NCBI GenBank assembly: GCA_937905835.1
Contig: CALCXK010000119.1
Span: 1-53,266 of the forward strand
Reading direction: 5' to 3'
Length of the DNA: 53,266 bases
Source: an uncultured Ilumatobacter sp.
Lineage (GTDB): Bacteria; Actinomycetota; Acidimicrobiia; Acidimicrobiales; Ilumatobacteraceae
The notes under the pieces were generated by a model. It had not been told where the DNA came from. It saw nothing but the letters and a program-made list of their open reading frames with translations, and ran no database searches. Positions 24,426 through 32,690 of this stretch are shown in pieces (within the stretch, counting starts at the first letter, position 1; each line of letters opens with the position of its first letter). Made by a program: the position numbers and the translations under genes.

Positions 24426-25982
24426 CTAGACGATCTTGTTCTGGCCGTCACCCCAGTACCGGTCGCGAAGCACACGCTTGTAGAGCTTGCCGGTCGGCAG
24501 ACGCGGCAGCTGCGCATCGAAATCGATCGAGCGCGGAACCTTTTGGCGGGAAAGATGTTGACCGCAGAATTTGATCAGTTCCTGTGCCAGCGCATCGTCG
24601 CCCACGACGCCGTCAAGCGGTTGCACAACGGCCTTGACCTCTTCGCCGAGGTCGACGTTCGGCACACCGAAGACAGCGGCATCGGCAACCTTCGGGTGAG
24701 TGATCAGCAGATTCTCGGTCTCTTGCGGATAGATGTTCACGCCGCCCGAGATGATCATGAAGGTCTTACGGTCGGTGAGGTACAGGAAGTTGTCCTCGTC
24801 GACGTATCCGACATCGTTGACCGTCGTCATCGTGCCGTCGCCCGAGGTCGACTCGGCAGTCTTGTCGGGGTCATTGTGGTACCGAAACTCGGTCCCGGAC
24901 TTAAACCACAGCGTGCCCGGCACGCCAGCCGGCATCTCGTTCATGTCGTCATCAGCGACGAACACCTCGCCCAGCACGATCTTGCCGACCGTGCCCCTAT
25001 GCGCCAGCCACTCCTCAGAGTTGCAGGCGGAGAACCCGAGCCCCTCGGTGGCGCCGTAGTACTCGTGGATGATCGGCCCCCACCAGTCGATCATCTGCTC
25101 TTTGACCTGCACCGGGCAAGGAGCTGCCGCGTGGACCGCGATTTCGAGCGACGAGAGATCCGGCTGTTCCCGCTCGGCGACGGGCAACTTGAGCATGCGG
25201 CTGAACATCGTGGGGACAAGCTGGCTGTGCGTGACGTGGTATTTCTCGACGAGATGGAGGTATTCGAGCGGGTCGAATCGCTCCATGATGATCGCTGTGC
25301 CTCCCTGGCGGATCGTGAGGTTGACCGCAGCCTGGGGCGCAGAGTGATACAGCGGTGCGGGCGACAGGTAGATCATGCCGTCGCGGTACTTCCAGAGGTT
25401 GGAAAGGAAGTCGAAGATCGGCAGGTTTTGCGACGGGGGCTGCTCGGGCAGCGGCCGGATGATTCCCTTCGGCTGCCCCGTCGTACCCGACGAGTACAGC
25501 ATCGACGTGCCGAGCAGTTCGTGGTCGATTGCCGTCGTCGGCTGGTCGGCAATCGCCGCGGCATAGTCCCGAATGCGCTCGTCGGACCCCGCCGGTGCAC
25601 CGCCGACCACGAGGATGAGGGAGACGTTGTTGAAGCTTGCCATTGCTTCGACGATGAGCGGGAGCTTGGCGGCTGACGTGATGACCACTTGTGACTCGGA
25701 GTTGTTGACGATGTACGCCATCTCGTCGGCCGTGAGGTACGAGTTGATGCACGTGTAGTACATCCCTGACCGTTCGCCTGCAGCACACGACTCGAAGTAT
25801 CTGTTGTTGTTCTCCATGAAAATCGAATAGTGATCAAGCGGTTGGAGTCCATGCTTGACGAGAAGGTGAGCAAGCTGATTGCTCCGCCCCTCAAACTCGC
25901 GGTAGCTGACCGACTCGCCGGTCGAAGCCATAACGAAGGCCGCCTGATCCGGACACGCGATGGCGTGCTGTGCTGCGTACAT
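24426..25982 (-). CDS. Acyl-CoA ligase (AMP-forming)
   Basis: 518 residues of the ANL adenylating superfamily, which activates a carboxylic acid with ATP and joins it to CoA. The ATP-binding motif is LYSSGTTGQPKGI. YGATEG supplies the adenine-binding segment. YLTDRKTFMIISGGVNIYPQE and the C-terminal PRLPTGKLYKRVLR lysine region complete the family pattern. It most resembles fatty-acid or similar acyl-CoA synthetases; substrate is uncertain. ATG 25982 has a G-rich ribosome site (GGGGGT) about 6 bp upstream and is preferred to the in-frame GTG at 26021, which lies at the edge of the divergent control region. Confidence 0.9.
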   Translation of the reverse strand: MYAAQHAIACPDQAAFVMASTGESVSYREFEGRSNQLAHLLVKHGLQPLDHYSIFMENNNRYFESCAAGERSGMYYTCINSYLTADEMAYIVNNSESQVVITSAAKLPLIVEAMASFNNVSLILVVGGAPAGSDERIRDYAAAIADQPTTAIDHELLGTSMLYSSGTTGQPKGIIRPLPEQPPSQNLPIFDFLSNLWKYRDGMIYLSPAPLYHSAPQAAVNLTIRQGGTAIIMERFDPLEYLHLVEKYHVTHSQLVPTMFSRMLKLPVAEREQPDLSSLEIAVHAAAPCPVQVKEQMIDWWGPIIHEYYGATEGLGFSACNSEEWLAHRGTVGKIVLGEVFVADDDMNEMPAGVPGTLWFKSGTEFRYHNDPDKTAESTSGDGTMTTVNDVGYVDEDNFLYLTDRKTFMIISGGVNIYPQETENLLITHPKVADAAVFGVPNVDLGEEVKAVVQPLDGVVGDDALAQELIKFCGQHLSRQKVPRSIDFDAQLPRLPTGKLYKRVLRDRYWGDGQNKIV

Positions 25983-26022
25983 GTTTGACCCCCAAAGTCG
26001 TTCGTTCGGAACCTCGTGCACC

Positions 26023-26036
26023 GACCGTATACGGTC
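26023..26036. promoter_or_regulatory. Perfect 14-bp palindrome between acyl-CoA ligase and gpsA
   Basis: GACCGTATACGGTC is an exact 14-bp palindrome in the 82-bp gap between the divergent ligase (ATG 25982) and gpsA (ATG 26065) starts. Its position and symmetry suit a dimeric repressor site, for example of the TetR type that often controls fatty-acid genes. No regulator gene is adjacent. Confidence 0.5.
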
Positions 26037-26064
26037 GACACATCAGTCGATCGAGAGGGACCTC

Positions 26065-27060
26065 ATGAAAGTCACAGTGTTGGGTGCGGGCTCATGGGGG
26101 ACGACCGTTGCATCGCTCGTCGCCGGGACGAATGAGACCACGCTATGGGGTCGCGATCTCGAGCAGATGGCCGAGGTGCGCGAGCAGCACACGAACTCGA
26201 AGTATCTCGACGGCTTCACGCTCCCGGAACGCCTCGACGGAACGGCCGACCTCGAAGCGGCAGTGAGCGGCGCCCATGTCTTGGTCGTCGGCGTGCCGTC
26301 GCATGCATTCCGTTCGACGTTAGAAGCAGCAACGCCGTTCGTACATCCGTGGATCCCAATCGTCTCGCTCACCAAGGGCCTCGAGGCTGATTCGATGATG
26401 CGAATGACCGAAGTGATCAAAGACGTGTTGCCGGGCCATCCGGCTGCAGCGCTTTCCGGGCCGAACCTGGCGAAGGAAATCATGGCGGGCCAAGCTGCGG
26501 CGAGCGTGATCGCCACCGAAGACCTCCAGGTCGCCAGTGCACTCCAAGCCGTGTTCCAGCAGGGCTTGTTCCGCGTCTATAAGAACCATGACGTCATCGG
26601 CTGTGAAATGGGTGGCGCCCTCAAGAACGTGATCGCGATCGCTGCTGGAATGGCCGAAGGATTGAGCGTCGGCGACAACACCCGCTCGGCAGTGATCACC
26701 CGCGGATTGGCCGAACTTTCACGCCTTGGTGAGGCAATGGGTGGAGAGGTCGCGACCTTCGCTGGCCTTGCAGGAATGGGTGACCTCATCGCCACGTGCG
26801 TTTCGAAGCACAGCCGGAATCGGTACGTCGGCGAACAGCTCGGCCAAGGCCGCTCGCTCGAAGACATCCTTGACGAGATGAAGATGGTTGCCGAGGGCGT
26901 CAAGACCGCAAGCAGCGTGATGACGCTCGCCGGGCGACACGGCGTCGAACTTCCCATCTGCAGCGAAGTGGACGGCGTGATCAGAGGCGACATCACCGGC
27001 GACCATGCTTTCCGTGGGCTGTTCCGGACTGCCCCGGGCCACGAAGCCGAACCCGGTTGA
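26065..27060 (+). CDS. gpsA: NAD(P)-dependent glycerol-3-phosphate dehydrogenase
   Basis: A 331-residue enzyme that reduces dihydroxyacetone phosphate to sn-glycerol 3-phosphate for phospholipid synthesis. The Rossmann motif GAGSWG is at residues 7-12, followed by LWGRDLEQM. The catalytic-lysine region reads LFRVYKNHDVIGCEMGGALKNVIAIAAGMAEGL, with FAGLAGMGDLIATC and SRNRYVGEQLGQG in the C-terminal domain. GAGAGGGA lies 5-12 bp before ATG 26065 as ribosome site. It is divergent from the acyl-CoA ligase gene across a 14-bp palindrome. Confidence 0.95.
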   Translation: MKVTVLGAGSWGTTVASLVAGTNETTLWGRDLEQMAEVREQHTNSKYLDGFTLPERLDGTADLEAAVSGAHVLVVGVPSHAFRSTLEAATPFVHPWIPIVSLTKGLEADSMMRMTEVIKDVLPGHPAAALSGPNLAKEIMAGQAAASVIATEDLQVASALQAVFQQGLFRVYKNHDVIGCEMGGALKNVIAIAAGMAEGLSVGDNTRSAVITRGLAELSRLGEAMGGEVATFAGLAGMGDLIATCVSKHSRNRYVGEQLGQGRSLEDILDEMKMVAEGVKTASSVMTLAGRHGVELPICSEVDGVIRGDITGDHAFRGLFRTAPGHEAEPG

Positions 27061-27305
27061 GCCACCCTCCAACGAACGCGACAGTTCCGGGCGAAACCGA
27101 CCATCTGCAGGCCGGAGTCTGTGATGCCTCCAATGGTCGTTACCCCGGGGCGACCGCCCCCTGTGACCGCTGGCCAGCCAGCTCAACGATCTGCGCGACC
27201 CCGGACACGGACCCCGCCGCCTCGACCAGTTCCTACATTCGGCTCAGCGCTTCCTGCGTACCACGACACCCAGGGGGCCTGGGGTCGCGGGGATTCAGAA
27301 GTCTC
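27061..27305. other. Intergenic region without convincing gene
   Basis: No frame in this stretch has both a plausible start and protein-like composition. A possible gpsA terminator is GGTCG (27135-27139) with CGACC (27151-27155) around a CCCCGGGG-containing loop. With the weak ORFs to the right, it looks like a decayed region. Confidence 0.4.
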
Positions 27306-27401
27306 CTAGGCAAACGCCGTTCCGGCGACAAGGGCGACGACGAGCACCATCAGCGCGAAGAGCACGAGCCGACGCTTCATGTCCGAATGCTGTGATTCCA
27401 T
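27306..27401 (-). CDS. 31-residue single-helix membrane peptide
   Basis: A short frame, MESQHSDMKRRLVLFALMV followed by LVVALVAGTAFA, giving a basic start and one membrane helix. A GAGGA ribosome site lies 8-9 bp before ATG 27401, which is the main evidence. It is too short for family assignment, and a second ATG (codon 8) is possible. It lies downstream of the nitroreductase gene on the same strand. Confidence 0.45.
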   Translation of the reverse strand: MESQHSDMKRRLVLFALMVLVVALVAGTAFA

Positions 27402-27522
27402 CCGTGCATCCTCGCCCGTCCCGGCAAGAAGCGCACAATCGCTCTGCTGACGTCCCGCTGCTGCACAGCCCAGCCCGCCGACAGGCACCGCGAAGGTGAG
27501 CGCTGCCTGAAGACGCCAGCGA

Positions 27523-27780
27523 GTGTGGATGCCCTGGATCGAGTTCGAACCCCCAACGGTTGCCGAACGCGTCATGCTGATCAAAATGTGGGCTCGGGAG
27601 TGGGAAGACGTTGTCTACTGGATCGCTGACGACTACACGCGTGCCGATGGGCGCTACAAGTCCGTTTCCCCTCGGGTCAAAAGTGGACTTGAGGACCAAG
27701 CGGTTCCGAACGCGTCGCGAAAGGCCAGCTTACTCGGAGGCTGCCGCGTGATCGGACCATGGCCCTTGCCGACCGGATAG
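27523..27780 (+). CDS. Doubtful ORF overlapping the nitroreductase 3' end
   Basis: An 85-codon frame whose first 55 residues look protein-like (MPWIEFEPPTVAERVMLIK, then REWEDVVYWIADDYTRAD) with moderate C/G-rich third positions. The last third is antisense to the nitroreductase gene. No ribosome site or -10 hexamer is seen. It may be the remnant of a small gene. Confidence 0.2.
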   Translation: MWMPWIEFEPPTVAERVMLIKMWAREWEDVVYWIADDYTRADGRYKSVSPRVKSGLEDQAVPNASRKASLLGGCRVIGPWPLPTG

Positions 27781-28361
27781 CCGATCGGAACCAGCGCCGC
27801 AGTTGCCCAGCCCTCGGGAATCTTGAGGAGTTCCATCACTTGCGCCTCGCGGAGGCAGTGGAGCGTTGTCAGCGTGCAACCGAGTCCTTCGGCAACACAG
27901 GCGAGCATCGCGTTCTGCACGGCCGGATAGATCGACCCGCCGCCGACCACACTGACACGATCGAGTTTGGCATCGGTAATCGCCATCATCTTCGGGTTGG
28001 CGCAAAACACCAACAACGCGGGCGCCTCGTCGAGGTGGTCAGCGAGATAGTCGCCAGCAGCAGCGACACGTTCCCACGGTGCGAGCTGTTCGGGCGGCAG
28101 TCCTTCCATCATCTTCATGAAGCCGCCGACGTATTTGGCCCACTCCGGTGCGTAGATCTCCTTCATCGCCGTCTTGACCTCAGGATCAGTGATGACCACG
28201 ACTCGCCACGGCTGCGTGTTGCCCCCTGTCGGCGCCCAACACGCTGCCTGCAGCACGCGCTCCATCACGTCGTCGGGAATCGGGTCGGGCCGCAGCTTGC
28301 GCACCGCCCGCAGCGTGCTCATCGATGCGTACAGGCCAGCGGTTTCGGATGCGTCAGTCAC
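27654..28361 (-). CDS. Nitroreductase family protein
   Basis: About 235 residues of the FMN-dependent nitroreductase fold. It carries MSTLRAVRKLRPDPIPDDVMERVLQAACWAPTGGN with the FMN-binding Arg and the TGGNTQPW loop. GGGSIYPAVQNAMLACVAEGLGCTLTTL is the second FMN/dimer segment, and IPIGYPVGKGHGPITRQPP is near the end. The usual C-terminal VVHWDRW-like motif is replaced by an unrelated tail (AFGTAWSSSPLLTRGETDL), suggesting erosion of the 3' end. GTG 28361 is the likely start; an upstream GTG/ATG extension to 28385 is possible. Substrate unknown. Confidence 0.85.
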   Translation of the reverse strand: MTDASETAGLYASMSTLRAVRKLRPDPIPDDVMERVLQAACWAPTGGNTQPWRVVVITDPEVKTAMKEIYAPEWAKYVGGFMKMMEGLPPEQLAPWERVAAAGDYLADHLDEAPALLVFCANPKMMAITDAKLDRVSVVGGGSIYPAVQNAMLACVAEGLGCTLTTLHCLREAQVMELLKIPEGWATAALVPIGYPVGKGHGPITRQPPSKLAFRDAFGTAWSSSPLLTRGETDL

Positions 28362-28432
28362 CTGCCCAGCGTGCCACAACTCCATCGGTCGAGACCGGCT
28401 CGACCAAGCCGAGGCCCCGGGATGACTGGTCG

Positions 28433-29161
28433 CTACGCGCCATGAATCAGATTCGGGAGCTCCGCGAGATCGGTGATCATGTGATCAATACCAACAGCGT
28501 TCTCCGGCCGCGGATGATCGGCGGGGTTATACCAGCACGTCGCACAGCCAGCGTTTGCGCCGCCGGCGATATCTGAGCTGAGGCTGTCACCGACGACCAG
28601 GACCGTCGCCGGGTCCGGGTTGCCGAGTTGTCTGAGAGCGACGTCGAAGAATGCTTGGGCCGGCTTGGCGTGGCCGATCTCACTCGAGACGGTCACCGAC
28701 TCGAAGTAGTGCGTGAGCTCGAACCGTTCGAGCCGAGGCCGCTGCACCTCGGCGTAGCCGTTGGTGATCATGCCCATTCGAACAGTGCCGTGGAGTGCCT
28801 CGAGGAGATCGATGGCGCCGGGAATCAACCGTCCGCTCGTGCTCAACCACCCGAGGTATTTGGAAGCGAGAACAGATGGATCGACGTCGATGTCGGTGTG
28901 CTCGACCAGGAGGCGAAACCGTTCGCCGTTGAGCGTGTCGAGCGTGAGGGTGCCGGCTTCGATCTGTTCCCACAGTGGCTCCGCAAGGCGCTTGAAGGTG
29001 GGCAGGTAGCTTTCGGCTTCGGCGACTCCGTGCGCGGCCAGCAGCCCCGGAAGCGCTTCCGACTGGGCCGACGTGAAGTCAGAGAGCGTGTTATCCAAGT
29101 CGAACAAGACGACCGGGTAACGGGGTGGCGGTGAAACTGCAGCAGTCGGCGAGTCGGTCAC
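28433..29161 (-). CDS. HAD-superfamily hydrolase, YjjG-like nucleotidase
   Basis: A 242-residue phosphatase of the HAD fold. Motif I is VVLFDLDNTLSDF with nucleophile Asp21 and Asp23. A helical cap follows, then motif II (MGMITNGYAEVQ), the Lys motif (EIGHAKPAQAFFDVAL) and motif IV (VLVVGDSLSSDIAGGANAG). The DxDNTL motif and cap size match YjjG-type pyrimidine 5'-nucleotidases that clean non-canonical nucleotides. GTG 29161 has TACTCT 6 bp upstream. It lies downstream of the nuo operon but has its own promoter signature. Confidence 0.88.
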   Translation of the reverse strand: MTDSPTAAVSPPPRYPVVLFDLDNTLSDFTSAQSEALPGLLAAHGVAEAESYLPTFKRLAEPLWEQIEAGTLTLDTLNGERFRLLVEHTDIDVDPSVLASKYLGWLSTSGRLIPGAIDLLEALHGTVRMGMITNGYAEVQRPRLERFELTHYFESVTVSSEIGHAKPAQAFFDVALRQLGNPDPATVLVVGDSLSSDIAGGANAGCATCWYNPADHPRPENAVGIDHMITDLAELPNLIHGA

Positions 29162-29167
29162 CGTGCC

Positions 29168-29173
29168 AGAGTA
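29168..29173 (-). promoter_or_regulatory. -10 element TACTCT, leaderless start of HAD gene
   Basis: TACTCT on the minus strand ends 6 bp before GTG 29161. It gives the HAD gene a promoter separate from the nuo operon upstream. Confidence 0.5.
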
Positions 29174-29182
29174 CCGAGCGCA

Positions 29183-29360
29183 GATCTGGAGCAGGCCTGT
29201 CAGCCGACCGGCTCCCCCACGCCCCCGCCTACCCCGGTTTTGTGTGAGCTGAAGCGGCGTCGGTTCCCGCTATCGCTCACACAAAACGGCAGATCGGTGG
29301 GCAGTTGACCGGACCCAACGCAACCATCGGCGGCCGGATCGGACGATCTGGCCTGTCAGC
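29183..29360. repeat. Direct repeat flanking the nuo-end hairpin
   Basis: GATCTGG (29183-29189) and CCTGTCAGC (29196-29204) occur joined as GATCTGGCCTGTCAGC at 29345-29360, where the sequence includes the nuoN stop codon. The left copy is split by six bases. The two copies enclose about 140 bp that contain the 13-bp inverted repeat. Confidence 0.5.
29237..29287 (-). terminator. 13-bp inverted repeat after nuoN, probable operon terminator
   Basis: GTTTTGTGTGAGC (29237-29249) is exactly complementary to GCTCACACAAAAC (29275-29287) across a 25-nt loop. It lies about 70 bp past the nuoN stop, with no T-run beyond the stem. It fits an RNA structure that ends or stabilises the nuo transcript. Confidence 0.6.
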
Positions 29361-30927
29361 GAGCGATGATGGAGACGGTCTCGGCTGCGTCGAGGAGCCA
29401 GCCGGGGAAGACACCGATGAACAGCGTGAACGCTGCCGCACCGAAGATCGCCACACCAGCCGAGAACGGAACCGTCACGGCTTCGGGGTCGTCGCCACCT
29501 TCCGGATTGGCAAGCCACATGTTGACCATGATCCGCAAGTAGAGGAATGCAGCAACGACAGCAGCAACCATCGCGATGACCGCGATGACGTAGCTCTCTT
29601 CTTCCACAGCGGCCTGGATGACACCGAACTTCGCGATGAAGCCGGAGGTGAGCGGCACGCCAGCCTGTGCGAGCAGGAAGACGGTGAACGCGAGGGCCAG
29701 AGTCGGGCGGCGCTTGGCAAGACCCTTGAACGAGTCGAGCGACGAGTCACCATCTTCGTCGCCTGATCCCTTCGACACAATGGTGACGACACCGAACGAA
29801 CCAATGACGAGCACCGAGTACAGCATCAGATAGAGCGCCACAGCGGCAATGCCGTCGCCGGGCAGAGCGTCGCCGGCTGTGTTGCGGGCTGCCTCGACAC
29901 CTACCAGCAGGAAGCCGGCGTGACTGACGGACGAGTAGGCAAGCATCCGCTTGACGTTGGTCTGCACAACAGCGAGGAACGACCCGACAACCAGCGAGAG
30001 CACGGCCAGGACCCAGATGACCGGGCCCCAGTCGTCACGGAAGAATGGGAGGGCGGTGACCAGTACACGGATCATGGCGGCAAAGGCTGCGGCCTTGCCA
30101 ACCGACGCCATGAAGGCGGTGACCGGCGACGGTGCACCCTGGTACACGTCGGGCGTCCACACGTGGAACGGAGCCGCAGCGACCTTGAAGCCGAGCCCGA
30201 CGATCAACATCGCGATGCCCGCGAGCGCCAATGCATCAGGGTTGTCAAGGTCGATACCGTTACGGAAGACGATGACCATCTCGGTGATGTTCGTGGTGCC
30301 CGCTGCGCCATAGAGCAGCGCAATGCCGTAGAGGAAGAACGCCGAGGCGAAGCCACCGAGCACGAAGTACTTGATGCCCGACTCAGCCGACGCGAGCGAG
30401 CGACGGTTCGATGCCGCCAACACGTACAGAGCGAGCGACAGTGTTTCCAGGCCGAGGAACATCACGATGAGGTCGTTGGCCGACGCCATGACAACGCCAC
30501 CGAGAGCAGCAACCATGTACAGCGCGTAGATCTCGGGGCCATCGTTCGGCGTTCCACGCAGGAACGAGTCGGTCAAGAGCGACACAAGCAGCAGGCTGAT
30601 GCAGATCGTGATCGACAGGAACATCGCGAACGTGTCGAAAGCAATTGCGCCACCAACGAGCGTCTGCACGCCATTGTCGGTGATGTCGTCCCACTGAACC
30701 ATTGCCAACGCACCGGCCGTAACAGCGGTCATTGCCGACACGAGGGCGTACATGCCCTTGGGCCACTGGGGGGTCAGCGCGCCCACCACCATGATGCCGA
30801 GTGCCCCGGCGAGCAACGCCAGCATCGGCGACAGTGCGAACCAGTTGATCTCGGGCCCCTGGAATGTTTGTGCGGGGAACTGTGCCGGGAGGCTGCCAGC
30901 GATTGAAGTAGCGAGTTCAGAGATCAT
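29356..30927 (-). CDS. nuoN: NADH-quinone oxidoreductase subunit N
   Basis: A 523-residue antiporter-like membrane subunit of Complex I, with about fourteen helices. Conserved charged/proline-broken helix segments include DLIVMFLGLETLSLALYVL, the Lys-bearing AESGIKYFVLGGFASAFFLYG, and HVWTPDVYQGAPSPVTAFMASVGKAAAF. It moves a proton in response to quinone reduction. ATG 30927 overlaps the nuoM stop (ATGA), and it is the last gene of the operon. Confidence 0.95.
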   Translation of the reverse strand: MISELATSIAGSLPAQFPAQTFQGPEINWFALSPMLALLAGALGIMVVGALTPQWPKGMYALVSAMTAVTAGALAMVQWDDITDNGVQTLVGGAIAFDTFAMFLSITICISLLLVSLLTDSFLRGTPNDGPEIYALYMVAALGGVVMASANDLIVMFLGLETLSLALYVLAASNRRSLASAESGIKYFVLGGFASAFFLYGIALLYGAAGTTNITEMVIVFRNGIDLDNPDALALAGIAMLIVGLGFKVAAAPFHVWTPDVYQGAPSPVTAFMASVGKAAAFAAMIRVLVTALPFFRDDWGPVIWVLAVLSLVVGSFLAVVQTNVKRMLAYSSVSHAGFLLVGVEAARNTAGDALPGDGIAAVALYLMLYSVLVIGSFGVVTIVSKGSGDEDGDSSLDSFKGLAKRRPTLALAFTVFLLAQAGVPLTSGFIAKFGVIQAAVEEESYVIAVIAMVAAVVAAFLYLRIMVNMWLANPEGGDDPEAVTVPFSAGVAIFGAAAFTLFIGVFPGWLLDAAETVSIIAR

Positions 30928-32690
30928 TCGCCCTGCTCCTCTCCCTCGTTACCTTGACGCTCGTCATCGTGAGACTCATTGTCACCACTGTCATGGGACT
31001 CAACGTCACCGCTCTCACAACCGTTGCTCTCGTCACCGTGCGCTTCAGCGCTCGCATCTGCTTCGACACCCGCTTCGGCGTGCTCGACTTCAAAGGTGCC
31101 GCACTGCTGGCCGGGCTCAGGAATGTTGAAGGCGCTGTTGTCGGCCACATGGGTGACGAGTGCCTCGACGCTGGGTTCGATGCGATCGAGGAGCGGCTTC
31201 GGGTACACGCCGGTGAAGACGATGGCTGCGATGAATGGCAAGAGCACCATGGCCTCCTTGGCCCGCAGCTCGGGGAATGCCGCGTTAGCTTCGTCTGGTT
31301 CGCCGTGGAAGACACGCTGATACGCCCAGAGCAGATAGAGCGCAGCGAGAACCACGCCGGCCGTAGCAACGACGGTCCACCAGCGAGCTGTTTGGAACGA
31401 GCCGAGCAGAATCAGGTACTCACCAATGAAGCCGTTGAGACCGGGCACGCCGATCGACGACAGCATCACGACCATGAAGCCGGCCGCAAAGATCGGGGCG
31501 ACTTTCTGGATACCACCGAGTTCGGCAATCTGACGGGTTTTGCGACGCTCGTAGATCATGCCGACGAGGAGGAAGAGCGCACCGGTCGACACGCCGTGGT
31601 TGACCATCTGGAGCACCGAACCGGAAATCGCCTGTGTGGTGAAGGCAAACGTGCCGAGGATGATGAAGCCAAGGTGGGCGACCGACGAGTACGCAACCAG
31701 CCGCTTGAGGTCCTTTTGCATCGTCGCAGCGATAGCGCCATAGATGATGCCGATGACGGCAAGCGTGAGCCAAAGCGACCGGCTCCACACCGCTGCCTCA
31801 GGGAAGAGATAGAGGCCAAAGCGTAAGAAGCCGTACGTGCCGAGCTTGAGCATCACGCCAGCCAAGACGACCGAGCCAGCAGTTGGGGCCTGCGTGTGTG
31901 CATCGGGTAACCAGGTGTGCAGCGGGAAAATTGGAACCTTGACGGCGAATGCAATCGCAATCGAGAAGAACAGCCAGCGGCCAGCGTTCGCGCTGAAGTT
32001 GGCGTTCTCGGCGATTTCGACGAGGTCGAATGTGAGGCGACCGACATCTTCGCGAGCGAGCATCGCTGTGGCGATGATCCCGACGAGCATGAAGGCCGAA
32101 CCGAACATTGTGTAGAGGAAGAACTTCGTCGCCGCATACACGCGGTTCTCGTAGCCCCAGCCGCCGATGAGGAAATACATCGGCACGAGCACGATCTCGA
32201 AGAAGATGAAGAACAGGAACAGGTCGAGCGAGAGGAACGAACCCATCACGCCAGCCTGCAACATCAGCAGCCAAGCGAGGTATGGCTTCTCTTGACCCGG
32301 ACCGTGGTGCGGGTCAATGCCCACGATCGCCAACGGGAACAACACGCCGGTCAACACGACGAGGAACAACGAGATGCCGTCGACACCGAGATGCCAGCCA
32401 ATGCCCCACTGTTCGATCCACGCGTGCTGCGACGAGAACTGGAAGCCAGCCTCGCCCTGCTCGAAGGCAAACAGCAGCCAGATCGACAGAGCGACCGTAC
32501 TGACCGACGCCATCAGGGCAATGAGTTTGGTGATCTCGGGACGCGACGTAGAGGCCAGTGCAACAGCGACCGCGCCGATGAAGGGCACGAGGATGAGCAT
32601 CGTGAGAATCGGGAACGACACCGCAGCACCGTGTGAGTCCTCAACAGCGAGCATGCCCCCAGCGGGAAGAAGAGCGAATAAACCAGACAT
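30924..32690 (-). CDS. nuoM: NADH-quinone oxidoreductase subunit M
   Basis: A 588-residue antiporter-like Complex I subunit. Hallmarks are FFIFFEIVLVPMYFLIGGWG, FFLYTMFGSAFMLVGI, FPLHTWLPDAHTQAPTAGSV with the proton-path Lys/His, and LKRLVAYSSVAHLGFIILG. An unusual feature is the C-terminal tail of about 60 residues, rich in Asp, Glu, His, Ser and Gly (for example HDSGDNESHDDERQGNEGEE), absent from typical NuoM. The start overlaps the nuoL stop by one base (TAATG). Confidence 0.95.
   Translation of the reverse strand: MSGLFALLPAGGMLAVEDSHGAAVSFPILTMLILVPFIGAVAVALASTSRPEITKLIALMASVSTVALSIWLLFAFEQGEAGFQFSSQHAWIEQWGIGWHLGVDGISLFLVVLTGVLFPLAIVGIDPHHGPGQEKPYLAWLLMLQAGVMGSFLSLDLFLFFIFFEIVLVPMYFLIGGWGYENRVYAATKFFLYTMFGSAFMLVGIIATAMLAREDVGRLTFDLVEIAENANFSANAGRWLFFSIAIAFAVKVPIFPLHTWLPDAHTQAPTAGSVVLAGVMLKLGTYGFLRFGLYLFPEAAVWSRSLWLTLAVIGIIYGAIAATMQKDLKRLVAYSSVAHLGFIILGTFAFTTQAISGSVLQMVNHGVSTGALFLLVGMIYERRKTRQIAELGGIQKVAPIFAAGFMVVMLSSIGVPGLNGFIGEYLILLGSFQTARWWTVVATAGVVLAALYLLWAYQRVFHGEPDEANAAFPELRAKEAMVLLPFIAAIVFTGVYPKPLLDRIEPSVEALVTHVADNSAFNIPEPGQQCGTFEVEHAEAGVEADASAEAHGDESNGCESGDVESHDSGDNESHDDERQGNEGEEQGE

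Noticed and set aside
24348..25676. 442-codon open frame on the plus strand
   Set aside because: Antisense to the acyl-CoA ligase gene; His/Arg/Asp-rich without domain-like features.
27061..27305. tRNA or small RNA gene after gpsA
   Set aside because: No cloverleaf could be drawn on either strand, and the hairpins present are short.
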